64,000 bases of DNA, from the NCBI RefSeq assembly GCF_002117125.1, contig NZ_CP019344.1, forward strand, positions 1,178,001 to 1,242,000. Direction: 5' to 3'. Below are positions 27,324 through 36,753 of the stretch, one piece after another (the first letter of the stretch is position 1; each line of letters starts with the position of its first letter). Below the pieces are notes generated by a model, which ran no database searches, had not been told where the DNA came from, and saw only the letters and a list, made by a program, of their open reading frames with translations. Made by a program: the position numbers and the translations under genes. The DNA is from Nonlabens spongiae (GTDB lineage Bacteria; Bacteroidota; Bacteroidia; Flavobacteriales; Flavobacteriaceae).

Positions 27324-29141
27324 TTAGAGTAAAGTGGAAAGCAACAAAGTGGCGGTTATCGCCAGCATAATGCTCAGAATACCTCCCACAAATAAAAAAT
27401 GCCTGAATTTGTAAACACCTGTACCATAAATAAGCGCATTAGTCTGGTAGCCTACCGGCGTGAAGAAACTAAAGTTTGCCGCAAACATGACCGCGAGAAT
27501 AAAGGGTTTTAAAGGCGCATCAAAACCGGTAGCAAGGCTTATTGCGATAGGTGTCATGATGATTGCTGTAGCGTTGTTTGATATTGTTCCACTCAGTAGC
27601 ATGGTAAAAATAAAAATGAGCCCCAAAACCATCATGGATGACTGGCCGCTCAAGAGTTTCATGAGCTGCTCCGTGATCCAGGCATCAGTCCCGGTGTTGC
27701 TCATGGCGATTCCCAGTGGTATCATACCGGCGAGCAAAAATACGATCTGCCAGTTCACTTTATGGTAGATCTGCTCCAGTGAGATGTTGTTTGTCAACAG
27801 CAGGAGTCCCACCCCTGTGAGCGAGCTTGCCAGAATACTGAGTACGCCACTACTCGCCAGCCCTATTACCGCCAGCAATATCATGAGCGTAGAAAGCTTC
27901 CTGAACCTAGGGATGGAATCTTCTATCTCGTGCTCGTTTAAAACAGCTACGTTTTCGATTCTTTCCAGATCCCTAAATGATTCACCCTGCATCTCAACCA
28001 GTAGCCGGTCTCCAGGTTTGATACGTATATCGTTGATATCCTTGCGTATCAAGCGTGCCTTTGTGTTGCGTATGTTTTTACGTTTTTGCAGTGCCAGCGG
28101 GAACGCGTTATAGATTCTAGATTTGCGCACCTTGCGCAAGGTTTTGCCTATGAGGTTAGAACCTGGCAAAATGAGCAGTTCCACATATTTCAATATGGGA
28201 GCTTGTTTGACCTTCTCTTTTTTGGTTTGTTCCTCTACTCCATCAAGTGGTTTTCGTTCTTTATGGAGTATGAGATCGTCTTCATGAATGAATTTGGCAA
28301 GATCTTCCACTTGTCCCATGAGTACCAGCTCATCCCCCTCTTTAAGACTTATGTATTTACCGGGAGCATTGATCACATTCATATCACGGATCAATTTAAT
28401 GATACTGATCTCGGGATTGTCATTTAACAGTGTGTCTGAGAGCTTTTTACCTATGAGATCGCTTTTCTCTGTAAGCGTTACCGTGAAGAGGTATTCTTGA
28501 ATCCCAAACGTATCTGCCGGGTCCAGTTGCACATCTTTGGGAAGCCAGCGCGAGGCTATAGTCATGAATACCACTCCTATCGCAAGAAAGATGAGGCCGT
28601 AAACGGTAAACTCAAAAAATCCCAAACGCTCTGCACCCAGATTTTGTGCCACAGAGTTGACGATGAGGTTTGTAGAAGTTCCCATGAGCGTGCAGCTCCC
28701 TCCCAAAATTCCAGCAAAAGAGATGGGCATCAAAAGTTTAGAAGCCGAGAAACCGTATTTGCTCGCCAGTTGCGAGACGATACGTATAAAGATGATCACC
28801 ACCGCAGTAGTGCTTATAAATGCAGAGATACTCGCACTGATCAGCATAAAGACTGGTGTGATTAAAATAAGCGGTAAAATGCTCACTCTTTTAATCGCCT
28901 GGGTCAACCAGTCTATAACACCATTATCTTCCAGACCTATTGCAATGATCATGAGGCACAGTACAGTCACAGTTGCTGGATCAGCAAAACCACTTATGGC
29001 ATCTTCTGGTTCTACCAGCCCCAGAATGATCAAGCTCACGATAATTAAAAAAGCAATCTTGTCTATGGGGAACCACTCTGTGAGGAATAACAAGATCGTC
29101 ACCGCCAGCACGGCAAACACCAGTATAATTTCTAAATCCAT
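27324..29141 (-). CDS. SLC13-type anion permease with two TrkA-C domains
   Basis: 605 aa. An N-terminal set of TM segments with SFAGILGGSCTLMGTSTNLIVN (near 140-160), two cytosolic TrkA-C/RCK-C domains (about 215-285 and 300-395) and a C-terminal TM set with SNNATAIIMTPIAI and FFTPVGYQTNALIYG. This matches the DASS/SLC13 family; sulfate, phosphate or dicarboxylate are possible substrates, not decidable here. Same operon as the MscS gene. Confidence 0.88.
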   Translation of the reverse strand: MDLEIILVFAVLAVTILLFLTEWFPIDKIAFLIIVSLIILGLVEPEDAISGFADPATVTVLCLMIIAIGLEDNGVIDWLTQAIKRVSILPLILITPVFMLISASISAFISTTAVVIIFIRIVSQLASKYGFSASKLLMPISFAGILGGSCTLMGTSTNLIVNSVAQNLGAERLGFFEFTVYGLIFLAIGVVFMTIASRWLPKDVQLDPADTFGIQEYLFTVTLTEKSDLIGKKLSDTLLNDNPEISIIKLIRDMNVINAPGKYISLKEGDELVLMGQVEDLAKFIHEDDLILHKERKPLDGVEEQTKKEKVKQAPILKYVELLILPGSNLIGKTLRKVRKSRIYNAFPLALQKRKNIRNTKARLIRKDINDIRIKPGDRLLVEMQGESFRDLERIENVAVLNEHEIEDSIPRFRKLSTLMILLAVIGLASSGVLSILASSLTGVGLLLLTNNISLEQIYHKVNWQIVFLLAGMIPLGIAMSNTGTDAWITEQLMKLLSGQSSMMVLGLIFIFTMLLSGTISNNATAIIMTPIAISLATGFDAPLKPFILAVMFAANFSFFTPVGYQTNALIYGTGVYKFRHFLFVGGILSIMLAITATLLLSTLL

Positions 29142-29251
29142 AAGTAAGTAAAGACTGACTAAATGTATCTCTTATGCGAGCTACACCAGTACTAAATAAT
29201 TATTAAACTTCATGAAGCTGTAAAATGAATTTGTAGGTTTAGGATGAGTTA

Positions 29252-29710
29252 ATGTTCCTGTTTTCAATGAAAAAACGCCGCAAGTTACACCTCAGTTGGC
29301 TCTATGCTTTGATGACCAGCCTGCTTATCGTGGTGCTGTCCATAGTCCTGTTTAACATAGGTTTCAAGCAAGAGAGTTACATAAAGGTGCTGTATATTCC
29401 AGTATTGGCTTTCAGCATCTTATTGTATACACGCAATATTGCGGCACATGCCAAACATATTTTCTCCTTTAAAAAATTGTTTTTCTATGCCATGCGCACC
29501 AGCGTGTTTACGTGCGTTTTTCTTTATCCACTCATCATGCTGTATCTCATTTACTTTTACTCAGACGGTGGCATTATCAAGATGAGGGAAAGCGTGATAG
29601 GTGACGCAGGCGATCTACGGGTATTATTTACCCTCGAGCTGGAGATCATGATTGTACTGACCCTGGCCTCACTTGCTGCCAGCGCTATTTATTCCTCAAA
29701 AAAAAGCTAG
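29252..29710 (+). CDS. Four-TM hypothetical membrane protein
   Basis: 152 aa with hydrophobic stretches near residues 18-38, 45-60, 80-108 and 128-148 and a basic N-terminus (MKKRRKL; an ATG at 29267 is an alternative start). No family recognised with confidence. Monocistronic and divergent from the permease gene; it is the last core gene before the cassette array. Confidence 0.6.
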   Translation: MFLFSMKKRRKLHLSWLYALMTSLLIVVLSIVLFNIGFKQESYIKVLYIPVLAFSILLYTRNIAAHAKHIFSFKKLFFYAMRTSVFTCVFLYPLIMLYLIYFYSDGGIIKMRESVIGDAGDLRVLFTLELEIMIVLTLASLAASAIYSSKKS

Positions 29711-29768
29711 CCTGCCCAGTTGAAGGTATGCACGTTCTTTATGTCGTAGCGGTGCTAGTGGGTGATTA

Positions 29769-29784
29769 CGCTTTCGCGAAAGCG
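29769..29784. repeat. Dispersed palindrome CGCTTTCGCGAAAGCG
   Basis: Last copy before the cassette array; the next is at 50990, beyond the array. Confidence 0.9.
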
Positions 29785-29837
29785 GAAAAACAAATGTACC
29801 GGTGCTCCCAAAAATTTAAGAAACTATCCTAAACTAA

Positions 29838-30665
29838 CTAGGAAACCAGCCCCACGAGATTAGGCAGCTTAACCAGCTGATTTGTGGTGATGTGGGTGTA
29901 GATGAGTGTAGTCTTGATATCATTATGACCCAGCAGCTGTTGAATCGTCTTTATATTAACCCCTTCATCTAACAAATGAGTGGCATGAGAATGGCGCAGG
30001 GAGTGTAGTGTCACGTTTTTATAAATACCGGCCCGCTGCGTCGCCTTCTTAAAGACAGCTCGCAGGCTGGAGGCTGAGTATTGTTCTTGCTGGGCGTTCT
30101 CAATGAGATACGTCTTAGGCAGAAACTTCTTGTAATAAGTCCTTAAAAAGATCTTGAGATCATGGGGCAGCGGCAGTATGCGGTCCTTTTTACCTTTTGA
30201 GCAAAGGATCTTTACCTGATCGCGCTTGCCATCTATATGTTCTATTTTAAGGTTAAGCAACTCACCAGATCGCAGTCCCAGTGCATATATAGTGAGTATC
30301 GCGGTGCGGTGCTTCTCATTTGTGATGGCGGCGAGTATATCTTTAACCTCTTCAATACTGAGTATGTCTGGCAACACCTTTTGAGGCCTGCGTGGCGCGA
30401 CTGTGGTGAGGTCCAGCTCACGATTATGGACTAGAGACAGGTAAAGTCTTAGAGCGCTTGCGAGCTGCTTCTGGGTGGTATAGGCGAGATTTTGTGATAG
30501 GTTTTTCTCAACAAATTTTTTACGCAAGAAACTGGATTCTGCCTGATGGATGGGAATGAGATCTCCTATAAAATTTTGGAAAGCGATCAGTAAACCCGTA
30601 TAGGTTTTTATCGTGTTAGGACTATATCTTTTGATTTTGAGCAGGGTGGTAAAATCGTCAAACAT
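29838..30665 (-). CDS. Tyrosine recombinase, candidate cassette integrase
   Basis: 275 aa from the ATG at 30665; an upstream TTG would add eight residues. An N-terminal SAM-like core-binding domain (about 1-90) precedes the catalytic domain. The catalytic set is complete: R132 (GLRSGELL), K157 (CSKGKKDR), H221 and R224 (HSLRH), H247 (LLGHND) and Y256 (LIYTH). The stretch between KKDRILPL and HSLRH is short, with no room for the extra segment that defines IntI integrases. It therefore looks XerC/D-like, yet sits divergently at the head of an attC-like array as intI does. A host-derived or phage-type recombinase that is unrelated to the array is the alternative. Confidence 0.85.
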   Translation of the reverse strand: MFDDFTTLLKIKRYSPNTIKTYTGLLIAFQNFIGDLIPIHQAESSFLRKKFVEKNLSQNLAYTTQKQLASALRLYLSLVHNRELDLTTVAPRRPQKVLPDILSIEEVKDILAAITNEKHRTAILTIYALGLRSGELLNLKIEHIDGKRDQVKILCSKGKKDRILPLPHDLKIFLRTYYKKFLPKTYLIENAQQEQYSASSLRAVFKKATQRAGIYKNVTLHSLRHSHATHLLDEGVNIKTIQQLLGHNDIKTTLIYTHITTNQLVKLPNLVGLVS

Positions 30666-30785
30666 GCTTATATACCATTTATACCGCAATATAGATATTT
30701 GCTTAAAAACTTGCGGATATACCGCTAGAATGAGGTGTATATATGGTAGTTTTTGATATATTGCGGATATACACTAGTTGTCGGT
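30666..30785. promoter_or_regulatory. attI-like segment between recombinase and first cassette
   Basis: Two direct repeats, TTGCGGATATACcgCTAG starting at 30711 and TTGCGGATATACaCTAG at 30761, lie 50 bp apart, and an inverted partner ATTGCGGTATA occupies 30680-30690. The second repeat runs directly into the first cassette core (CTAG/TTGTCGG, G at 30777). Such repeats next to the crossover resemble integrase-binding sites of attI. Binding is inferred. Confidence 0.6.
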
Positions 30786-31153
30786 GATTGCCCAAGGGAC
30801 ATGTTGCTCCGCCATGAAATCATCCATCCGAGACAAAGGTCCCCACAATCCAACGAGCGGTGGCACAACCAATAACCAGATGTGCATCAACCAATTTCAA
30901 GGCTCCCACAACATTCAATCACCGACAACGCCCACCGCGTGAAAATGCCCAATAAACAAACCAGCCACCTGGGGAAAACCATACCGGTGAGCGCACCACC
31001 GACAACAGGGCATAAAGCGAATGTGGCATTTTCAAAAGCTCTCTGTGTGGCGGCCAGAATCCAAAACTATTGCCTACTTTTAGAGGCAACAAACCAATAC
31101 CACCGATAACGCGAACCAGCCGAAAACGCCACACTCGCTTTATGCGGTGGGCG
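30778..31153 (+). repeat. Gene-less cassette, copy 1 (variant A)
   Basis: 376 bp. It starts TTGTCGGTGATTG, whose complement CAATCACCGACAAC recurs at 30916-30929; CACCGACAAC appears again at 30997-31006. An outer arm CAACGCCCACCGC (30926-30938) pairs perfectly with 31144-31156, and an inner arm at 31010-31033 pairs with 31122-31145 (22 of 24). Open frames on either strand run through these arms and show no domain. GC content is visibly higher than in the protein cassettes. Looks identical to copy 4 by eye. Confidence 0.85.
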
Positions 31154-31156
31154 TTG
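31003..31156. other. attC-like site of gene-less cassette copy 1
   Basis: Core CAAC at 31003-31006, 24-nt arms GCATAAAGCGA.../...TCGCTTTATGC, core GTTG at 31153-31156; 154 bp. The same site recurs at 34280-34433, 37700-37853 and 42550-42703 in the other copies. Confidence 0.7.
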
Positions 31157-31194
31157 TGTGTCATATTGAAAAAAAACGAAAATCGAATTTAACA

Positions 31195-32391
31195 ATGTTT
31201 AATTGGTTCAAAAAGAAAGAAAAAATAGAAAATCCGATTGAAATTTCAGTTAGCGGAATTAATCCTCAAACCGATAATGAATTTCTATTTTACAACTTTG
31301 TGCAATTGACTTTTGCACCTCATTTGCAAAAATGGTATGAGAAAGCAAAGGAAAACGGACTTCAATTTAAACCGCAATACGAACAAGCAATAAAACAAAA
31401 AGTAAGTACAGGTAAATTTGAGAATCCACACAAATTTCCTTCATATTTTACAAATGGATTCGATTTTATTGGAATACAGTTTTTAAGTGGAACAGATGAT
31501 ATTTTAAGTGCATTTGAATTAGGCACTCACTTCATAATCGATGAAAAAATAGCATACAAAGAAAAATTTCTTTTTCGTCCACCTAATCAAATTTTAAAAC
31601 AAAAAGAATTTAAAGAAACTCTCGAAATGTTTGATATAGACGAAGAATTTGTAAAAGATTTTTCATTTGAGGATGTTTGGGACACGTTAGATTTAAAGTT
31701 AAGTTTCAATCATAGTTTAGTTGTCTGTTGGAACAAAGAGATTGAAATTCTTGAAGAAATATTAAAAGCCTATAGAATAAAAGATTACAACATAAATTAT
31801 ATACAAATAAGAGAAATAGCTAAAGACAATAATCTTCCAGATTTATTTGATAATCTTTTAAAGCATTTCAATTCTGACCTGAATATTGAAAATGATTTAT
31901 CTCTTATAGCACCAACTCTTGCGTTGGAATTTGAAGATATGGGAATCAATCTAAATAACTACAGAAAAAACCTAAATCCAAAATCTAGCGAAAATTTCAA
32001 CGAATTAAATCCTAAACCTTTAAAAAAGCATAAAACAAAGCCAACTACTTTAGACATTCAAAACGAAAACCTATCTCACATTCGTAATTACTCTATTGAC
32101 CCGAAAGAGATTAGTAAAATTGATATTAAAAACAAAGGATTTATTTTTACTGGAGAAATAACTACAGACAGAGATACAGCAAAAGAATTCATAGAACAAA
32201 ATGGTGGAATAATAAAATCTGGAATTACAAGCAAAGTCGATTATGTTATTATCGGAGCTGACTTTGGTTGGTCGAAAATCCAAAAAATACACGAACTGAA
32301 CGAAAATAAAAATTGTAACATAAAAATATTAACCAATTCGGATTTTGAAAATCTGAAAAAAAATACGCCACACAACAATGGCTATAAGTAA
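31195..32391 (+). CDS. BRCT-domain cassette protein
   Basis: 398 aa from the ATG at 31195; an upstream GTG lies inside the recombination site and is rejected. Residues of about 320-395 form a BRCT domain (KGFIFTGEI, AKEFIEQNGGIIKSGITSKVDYVIIGADFGWSKI), close to the DNA-ligase/RFC type that binds DNA ends or nicks. The N-terminal 300 residues, rich in Lys, Asn and aromatic residues, are not recognised. Sole gene of cassette 2; a DNA-related role is inferred from BRCT only. Confidence 0.75.
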   Translation: MFNWFKKKEKIENPIEISVSGINPQTDNEFLFYNFVQLTFAPHLQKWYEKAKENGLQFKPQYEQAIKQKVSTGKFENPHKFPSYFTNGFDFIGIQFLSGTDDILSAFELGTHFIIDEKIAYKEKFLFRPPNQILKQKEFKETLEMFDIDEEFVKDFSFEDVWDTLDLKLSFNHSLVVCWNKEIEILEEILKAYRIKDYNINYIQIREIAKDNNLPDLFDNLLKHFNSDLNIENDLSLIAPTLALEFEDMGINLNNYRKNLNPKSSENFNELNPKPLKKHKTKPTTLDIQNENLSHIRNYSIDPKEISKIDIKNKGFIFTGEITTDRDTAKEFIEQNGGIIKSGITSKVDYVIIGADFGWSKIQKIHELNENKNCNIKILTNSDFENLKKNTPHNNGYK

Positions 32392-32497
32392 TTGCTTGTT
32401 CTCGCCTACTTCTGAAAATCCTCGCGGATTTTCAGTTTGGTGTGTACTTGCAAAGTTAACCGCAAAACCACGCAACTACTCATAGCCGAGACCGTTG
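32373..32497. other. attC-like site, cassette 2 (family beta)
   Basis: 125 bp: CAAC, arm GGCTATAAGTAATTGC, central region, arm GCAACTACTCATAGCC, GTTG. The cassette's start GTTGTGTG pairs with CACACAAC here. Confidence 0.75.
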
Positions 32498-32530
32498 TGG
32501 TGCATTTAAAAAAAAATCGAATAAGATAAA

Positions 32531-32632
32531 ATGGCTTTTTTAGGATTTATATTTGTTTTATTGCCAATTTCAATAATCTTATTTCTATTATGGGTTTTCA
32601 CTAAGAAAAAATATTCGGAATTGGACTTTTAA
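32531..32632 (+). CDS. Small single-TM peptide
   Basis: 33 aa starting MAFLGFIFVLLPISIILFLLW, one membrane segment followed by a basic tail (KKKYSELDF). It stops 2 nt before the next ATG, which suggests a two-gene transcript or a split protein. No family recognised. Confidence 0.4.
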   Translation: MAFLGFIFVLLPISIILFLLWVFTKKKYSELDF

Positions 32633-32634
32633 TA

Positions 32635-33054
32635 ATGTGGGGCGGATTAATATCGCTTTTACTTTTATCATTTATCCTGAGACCACTTTGGGAAAAAAAG
32701 ATTTTAGAGAAATCTGATTTTTATGGAGAATATATAATTGACAGAAATTATTTTTCGGGAAAACAAGCGGATTGGCAATACAATCATTTTCGATTTGAAA
32801 TTAAAGAAAATGATTCAATATATTTTTACGTAACTGATGGAGAAATAATAAACAAAACTTATAAAGGAAAAATATCAACTCTTACACCATACAAATCAGC
32901 AAGACTTGTAATTGAAATGGAAAAACCTACTCATCACATATTTACAACTAATCCAACTATTTATCGTGAAGTTTGGGACTTTTTTATGGTGTTTAATTCA
33001 CCAAGATTTCATAATATGTATTTCCGAAAAGGAGAATGGAAAAAAATTGAATAG
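32635..33054 (+). CDS. Cassette membrane protein, hypothetical
   Basis: 139 aa. One N-terminal TM segment (GGLISLLLLSFILRPLW), then a soluble beta-rich domain with EYIIDRNYFSGKQADWQYNHFRFEIKE near 30-58. Possibly a periplasmic or cytosolic lipocalin-like strand set, but no family is recognised. Second gene of cassette 3. Confidence 0.55.
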   Translation: MWGGLISLLLLSFILRPLWEKKILEKSDFYGEYIIDRNYFSGKQADWQYNHFRFEIKENDSIYFYVTDGEIINKTYKGKISTLTPYKSARLVIEMEKPTHHIFTTNPTIYREVWDFFMVFNSPRFHNMYFRKGEWKKIE

Positions 33055-33085
33055 AAGAATAAAACGAAAATAAAAAACGACACCA

Positions 33086-33210
33086 CAACAATGGCTATAA
33101 GTAATTGCTTGTTCTCGCCTACTTCTGAAAATCCTCGCGGATTTTCAGTTTGGTGTGTACTTGCAAAATTAAGTGCTAAACCACGCAACTACTCATAGCC
33201 AAGGCCGTTG
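33086..33210. other. attC-like site, cassette 3 (family beta)
   Basis: 125 bp, nearly identical to the cassette 2 site. CACCACAAC at 33081-33089 is complementary to the cassette start GTTGTGGTG at 32494-32502. Confidence 0.75.
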
Positions 33211-33225
33211 TACAACATACCCGAA

Positions 33226-33684
33226 ATGAACAAACTGCTGACAATTTCACTACTGATTTTCTTATTTCTGTCCTGTAAAAACGACAAGAAATCTGAATTG
33301 GAATTTTATGCAGAAAATCAAACTTCATTTTTCGATTTGAGAAATGGAGACTGGACAAAAAACTCGTGGATTAGAAAACCTGAAAATCTAAAAATGGTTC
33401 ACGAATCGTTTAAAAATTTTGGGTATGGAAAACTTGAGAATCTGATTTCAAAAAGCAAAAGTCATTTCCTAATCGAAGGAATTTATATAAAACGGAATTT
33501 CGAGAATTTAATAGACAGTTTGGAATTGACCTATAACAAACCTGAAATACAAACAAAATATTACGCTGAATTTTGGAATCGCAGAAAAGCGGAGAAAAAT
33601 GATTCAATAATTTATGAAATCATTCGAGAATTCAACTCAATGAAAATGAACAAAAACAACAGAATAATGAAAACCAATTTGTAA
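33226..33684 (+). CDS. Cassette lipoprotein, probably frameshifted
   Basis: 152 aa from the ATG at 33226. Signal peptide with lipobox LFLSC (Cys near residue 17), then a Lys/Glu-rich soluble region. The last 15 residues look out of frame: one missing base in AATG near 33639 would continue the protein into the adjacent frame ending at 33920. No family recognised. Confidence 0.55.
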   Translation: MNKLLTISLLIFLFLSCKNDKKSELEFYAENQTSFFDLRNGDWTKNSWIRKPENLKMVHESFKNFGYGKLENLISKSKSHFLIEGIYIKRNFENLIDSLELTYNKPEIQTKYYAEFWNRRKAEKNDSIIYEIIREFNSMKMNKNNRIMKTNL

Positions 33685-33920
33685 ATGACACATTATTTGA
33701 CCTTTTAAAAATTGAGTTTGATATCGACAATTTGAATTCTGAAAAAGCAAAATCAAACTTTTATAAATTAAAAAAATACGGACTTCATCAATCTGCTCAC
33801 AACTTGCTTTATGAACGAGCAGAATATTCCCAATTGGATCTAAACCGAAAAAAATTAAACCAAGAATTAACAGAAACAACGGAATTTGAACAACCCTGGC
33901 TTATTGATAATGAAAAATAA
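33618..33920 (+). pseudogene. Downstream frame of the cassette 4 lipoprotein
   Basis: Frame 0 is open from 33618 and gives a hydrophilic linker (NENEQKQQNNENQF), then DTLFDLLKIEFDIDNLNSEKAKSNF-type sequence to the stop at 33920. It lacks a sensible start and continues the preceding frame after a -1 shift. The full product would be about 230 aa. Confidence 0.55.
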
Positions 33921-33931
33921 AGTACGTTGTA

Positions 33932-34057
33932 CAACACCGTATAACAACAATTGCGGCTTTGTGTCCTGCGGACACAACCGCGCAGGCATAAAAGTCGGGA
34001 ATTTTAGCTATCTTAGTTCTCAAACAATCCGCAACTGATTGTTATACAAGACCGTTG
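33932..34057. other. attC-like site, cassette 4 (family alpha)
   Basis: 126 bp: CAAC, arm TATAACAACAATTGCGG, arm CCGCAACTGATTGTTATA, GTTG. Cassette start GTTGTAC pairs with GTACAAC at 33929-33935. Confidence 0.75.
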
Positions 34058-34430
34058 TCGGTGATTGCCCAAGGGACATGTTGCTCCGCCATGAAATCAT
34101 CCATCCGAGACAAAAGTCCCCACAATCCACCGAGCGGTGGCACAACCAAGAACCAGATGACCATCAACCAATTTCAAGGCTCCCACAACATTCAATCACC
34201 GACAACGCCCACCGCGTGAAAATGCCCAATAAACAAACCAGCCACCTGGGGAAAACCATACCGGTGAGCGCACCACCGACAACAAGGCATAAAGCGAATG
34301 TGGCATTTTCAAAAGCTCTCTGTGTGGCGGCCAGAATCCAAAACTATTGCCTACTTTTAGAGGCAACAAACCGATTCCACCGATAACGCGAACCAGCCGA
34401 AAACGCCACACTCGCTTTATGCGGTGGGCG
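34055..34430 (+). repeat. Gene-less cassette, copy 2 (variant B)
   Basis: 376 bp, same architecture as copy 1 but with shared substitutions that match copy 3 (e.g. CCACCGAGCGGTGG hairpin, AACAAGGCATAAAG). Confidence 0.85.
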
Positions 34431-34462
34431 TTGTAAACAAGCGCTAACCAAATCCATCTAAA

Positions 34463-36385
34463 ATGAAATTGAATAAAGTAAAACTCAAAAACTTTAGAGG
34501 TTATTCAAAAGAAACGGAAATTCTGATTGAAGATTTAAACGTTCTAATTGGTCGAAATGACGTAGGAAAATCTTCAATTCTAGAGGCCTTAGATATATTC
34601 TTTAATGGTAAACCAGATAAAAATGATTTATCAATTGATCACGATAATTCCCAAGTTGAGATTACTTGTATTTTTAATGATATTCCAGAATCACTAATTT
34701 TAGATGACACCGTAAAGACTTCCCTAAAGGATGAGTTCCTCCTAAACAAAGAAGGAAATCTTGAAATTAAAAAGAAATTTCCCATATCTCGAACAGGAAG
34801 TGTGTCAGAAGAAAGTGTCATTATCTGTGAACATCCAGATAATCCAAAACTTGAAGATTTACTTTCGAAAAAAAGAACAACTTTAAAGTTATTTTTTGAA
34901 GAACTAAAAATTGATGATAAAGGTGTCAATCGAACGAAAAGTAAGGAAATTAGGAAAGCAATAAGACAACATTTTTATGAAGATGAAATTCAAACTGAGA
35001 CCAAGGAAATAAAAATTGACGGAAAACTGGATAACGAAGATAACAAAAAGAAAATATGGACTAACTTAAAAAAATACCTACCATTATTCTCGTTGTTCTT
35101 CGTTGATAAACCTCTAAATGATCAGGATTCTGACATACAAGATCCAATGAAAGAAATTATAAAAGAGGTTTTAAAACGTGACGAAATTCAACCTCTATTG
35201 GATACATTAAAAAATGCTGTTCAGGATGCTTCTACAGCAATGGCAGATGAAACAATTGAAAAATTAAACGAATTAGATTCCGAATTAGCTGAGACTTTAA
35301 AGTCTAACTTTCCAAAAGAACCTACCTGGAACTCAATATTTAAATTAACATTAGAAGATAATCGCGGCGTCCCCCTAAATAAAAGAGGAAGCGGGATGAG
35401 AAGACTAGTCTTATTAAGTTTTTTTAGAGCACAGATTGAGAAAAGAAGAACAGCTAATGCTCCAAATATAATCTATGCTCTAGAGGAACCCGAAACATCT
35501 CAACATCCAGATTTTCAAATTATGATAGTTAATGCATTGAAGGAATTATCAGAAACCGAAAATGCTCAAGTACTTTTCACTACTCATAATTCAAATCTTG
35601 CTAAGGAAATTTCAAAATCATCATTACGATATATTTATAAAGACGAGCAAGGTGAAAATCAGGTTGAAAATGGTACAAATGATGATGGAACTGATAATGA
35701 AAATATAATTGATAGAATTATAGAAACACTTGGAGCACTACCAGACCCAAAAAATAAAGTCCAGTGTTTAATTTTCGTAGAAGGTGAAAATGATATTAAT
35801 GGTTTAATAAATTATAGTAAACTACTTAACGCTCACGATAGTGAAATTCTAAATTTAGAAAACAATGAAAAAATAGCATTTATTCCTACTGGAGGTTCAC
35901 AATTGAAATACTACATTGAAAAAAAGTATCTAGATGGTTTAATTCAAGCTCAAGTTCATATTTACGATTCGGATGTTGCGTATTATATTCAAAGTATAAA
36001 AGACTTAAATGCAGAAGGAAATCCTAATAAAGTCGGATATAACACAAGTAAATTGGAATTAGAAAATTTTCTACATCCAGATGCGATTAATGAATGCTAC
36101 AAAGAATTAAATATTCCAATAGAAATAACGGAAGTATTAGATAGAGAAGATGTTCCGAAAAAAGTTGCAAAGGCTGTACACAATACAAATGGTGATACTG
36201 AATGGGAGAAAATGCATCCTGACAAAGCAAAATTAGCTGAAAAGCAAAAGAAAAAATTATCTAAAGCCAAACGCCAGCTTAATAATTTAGCAATAGAAAA
36301 AATGACAATTGAAAGATTAAAAGAAAGAGACGGTTTCGACGAAATAAAAGATTGGCTAAATAAAATCAAAACATTTTTAAATTAA
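34463..36385 (+). CDS. OLD-family ATP-dependent nuclease (AAA + TOPRIM)
   Basis: 640 aa. N-terminal ATPase with Walker A IGRNDVGKSS at 29-38, a late Walker B (YALEEPETSQHP near 340) and an H-loop (FTTHNSN near 372). A C-terminal TOPRIM domain follows, with LIFVEGENDI near 434-444 and HIYDSDVAYY near 498. This order defines class 1 OLD nucleases, which cut DNA and act in anti-phage defence. The last 60 residues are a basic coiled region. Only gene of cassette 6, starting 32 nt after the core. Confidence 0.85.
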   Translation: MKLNKVKLKNFRGYSKETEILIEDLNVLIGRNDVGKSSILEALDIFFNGKPDKNDLSIDHDNSQVEITCIFNDIPESLILDDTVKTSLKDEFLLNKEGNLEIKKKFPISRTGSVSEESVIICEHPDNPKLEDLLSKKRTTLKLFFEELKIDDKGVNRTKSKEIRKAIRQHFYEDEIQTETKEIKIDGKLDNEDNKKKIWTNLKKYLPLFSLFFVDKPLNDQDSDIQDPMKEIIKEVLKRDEIQPLLDTLKNAVQDASTAMADETIEKLNELDSELAETLKSNFPKEPTWNSIFKLTLEDNRGVPLNKRGSGMRRLVLLSFFRAQIEKRRTANAPNIIYALEEPETSQHPDFQIMIVNALKELSETENAQVLFTTHNSNLAKEISKSSLRYIYKDEQGENQVENGTNDDGTDNENIIDRIIETLGALPDPKNKVQCLIFVEGENDINGLINYSKLLNAHDSEILNLENNEKIAFIPTGGSQLKYYIEKKYLDGLIQAQVHIYDSDVAYYIQSIKDLNAEGNPNKVGYNTSKLELENFLHPDAINECYKELNIPIEITEVLDREDVPKKVAKAVHNTNGDTEWEKMHPDKAKLAEKQKKKLSKAKRQLNNLAIEKMTIERLKERDGFDEIKDWLNKIKTFLN

Positions 36386-36405
36386 ATTCAATAAACGCCA
36401 GTTTA

Positions 36406-36531
36406 CAACACCGTATAACAACAATTGCGGCTTTGTGTTCTACGGACACAACCGCACAAGCATAAAAGTCGGTAATTTTAGCTATCTTAGTTTTTAAACA
36501 ATCCGCAACTGATTGTTATACAAGACCGTTG
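36406..36531. other. attC-like site, cassette 6 (family alpha)
   Basis: 126 bp, near-identical to the cassette 4 site. GTTTACAAC at 36401-36409 pairs with the cassette start GTTGTAAAC at 34430-34438. Confidence 0.75.
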
Positions 36532-36554
36532 TAAAACATTTAAAACCAAATAAA

Positions 36555-36743
36555 ATGCAAAAAGTAATCACAGTAACGACACATACAAATATCATCGATA
36601 AAGATGATAAATTCACCGAAAAAGAATATACTAAACTAAATGAATATTTAGAAGACGGATATGAGGTTAAGCAAGTAGTACCTGTAGTCACTAATTCAGA
36701 TTCAAGTTATATGTATTCAATTACATTCGTATTAGAAAAGTAA
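36555..36743 (+). CDS. Small DUF4177-like cassette protein
   Basis: 62 aa from the ATG at 36555; a longer frame would begin inside the recombination site. The pattern VITVTTHTN...KLNEYLEDGYEVKQVVPVV...YSITFVLEK, a strand-helix-strand unit around 'L..GYEV', resembles DUF4177, of unknown role. First gene of cassette 7, 10 nt before a membrane-protein gene. Confidence 0.5.
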   Translation: MQKVITVTTHTNIIDKDDKFTEKEYTKLNEYLEDGYEVKQVVPVVTNSDSSYMYSITFVLEK

Positions 36744-36753
36744 AATTGGAATA

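Noticed and set aside
28086..29151. Several plus-strand frames opposite the SLC13 permease
   Set aside because: They are antisense shadows of a clearly assigned gene, with composition reflecting reversed hydrophobic codons.
34196..34411. Minus-strand 71-codon frame repeated in all four gene-less cassettes
   Set aside because: It lies across the arms of the recombination site, so its conservation follows from the site; Trp/Gly/Arg-rich composition is not protein-like. Kept only as an open question under the gene-less cassette finding.
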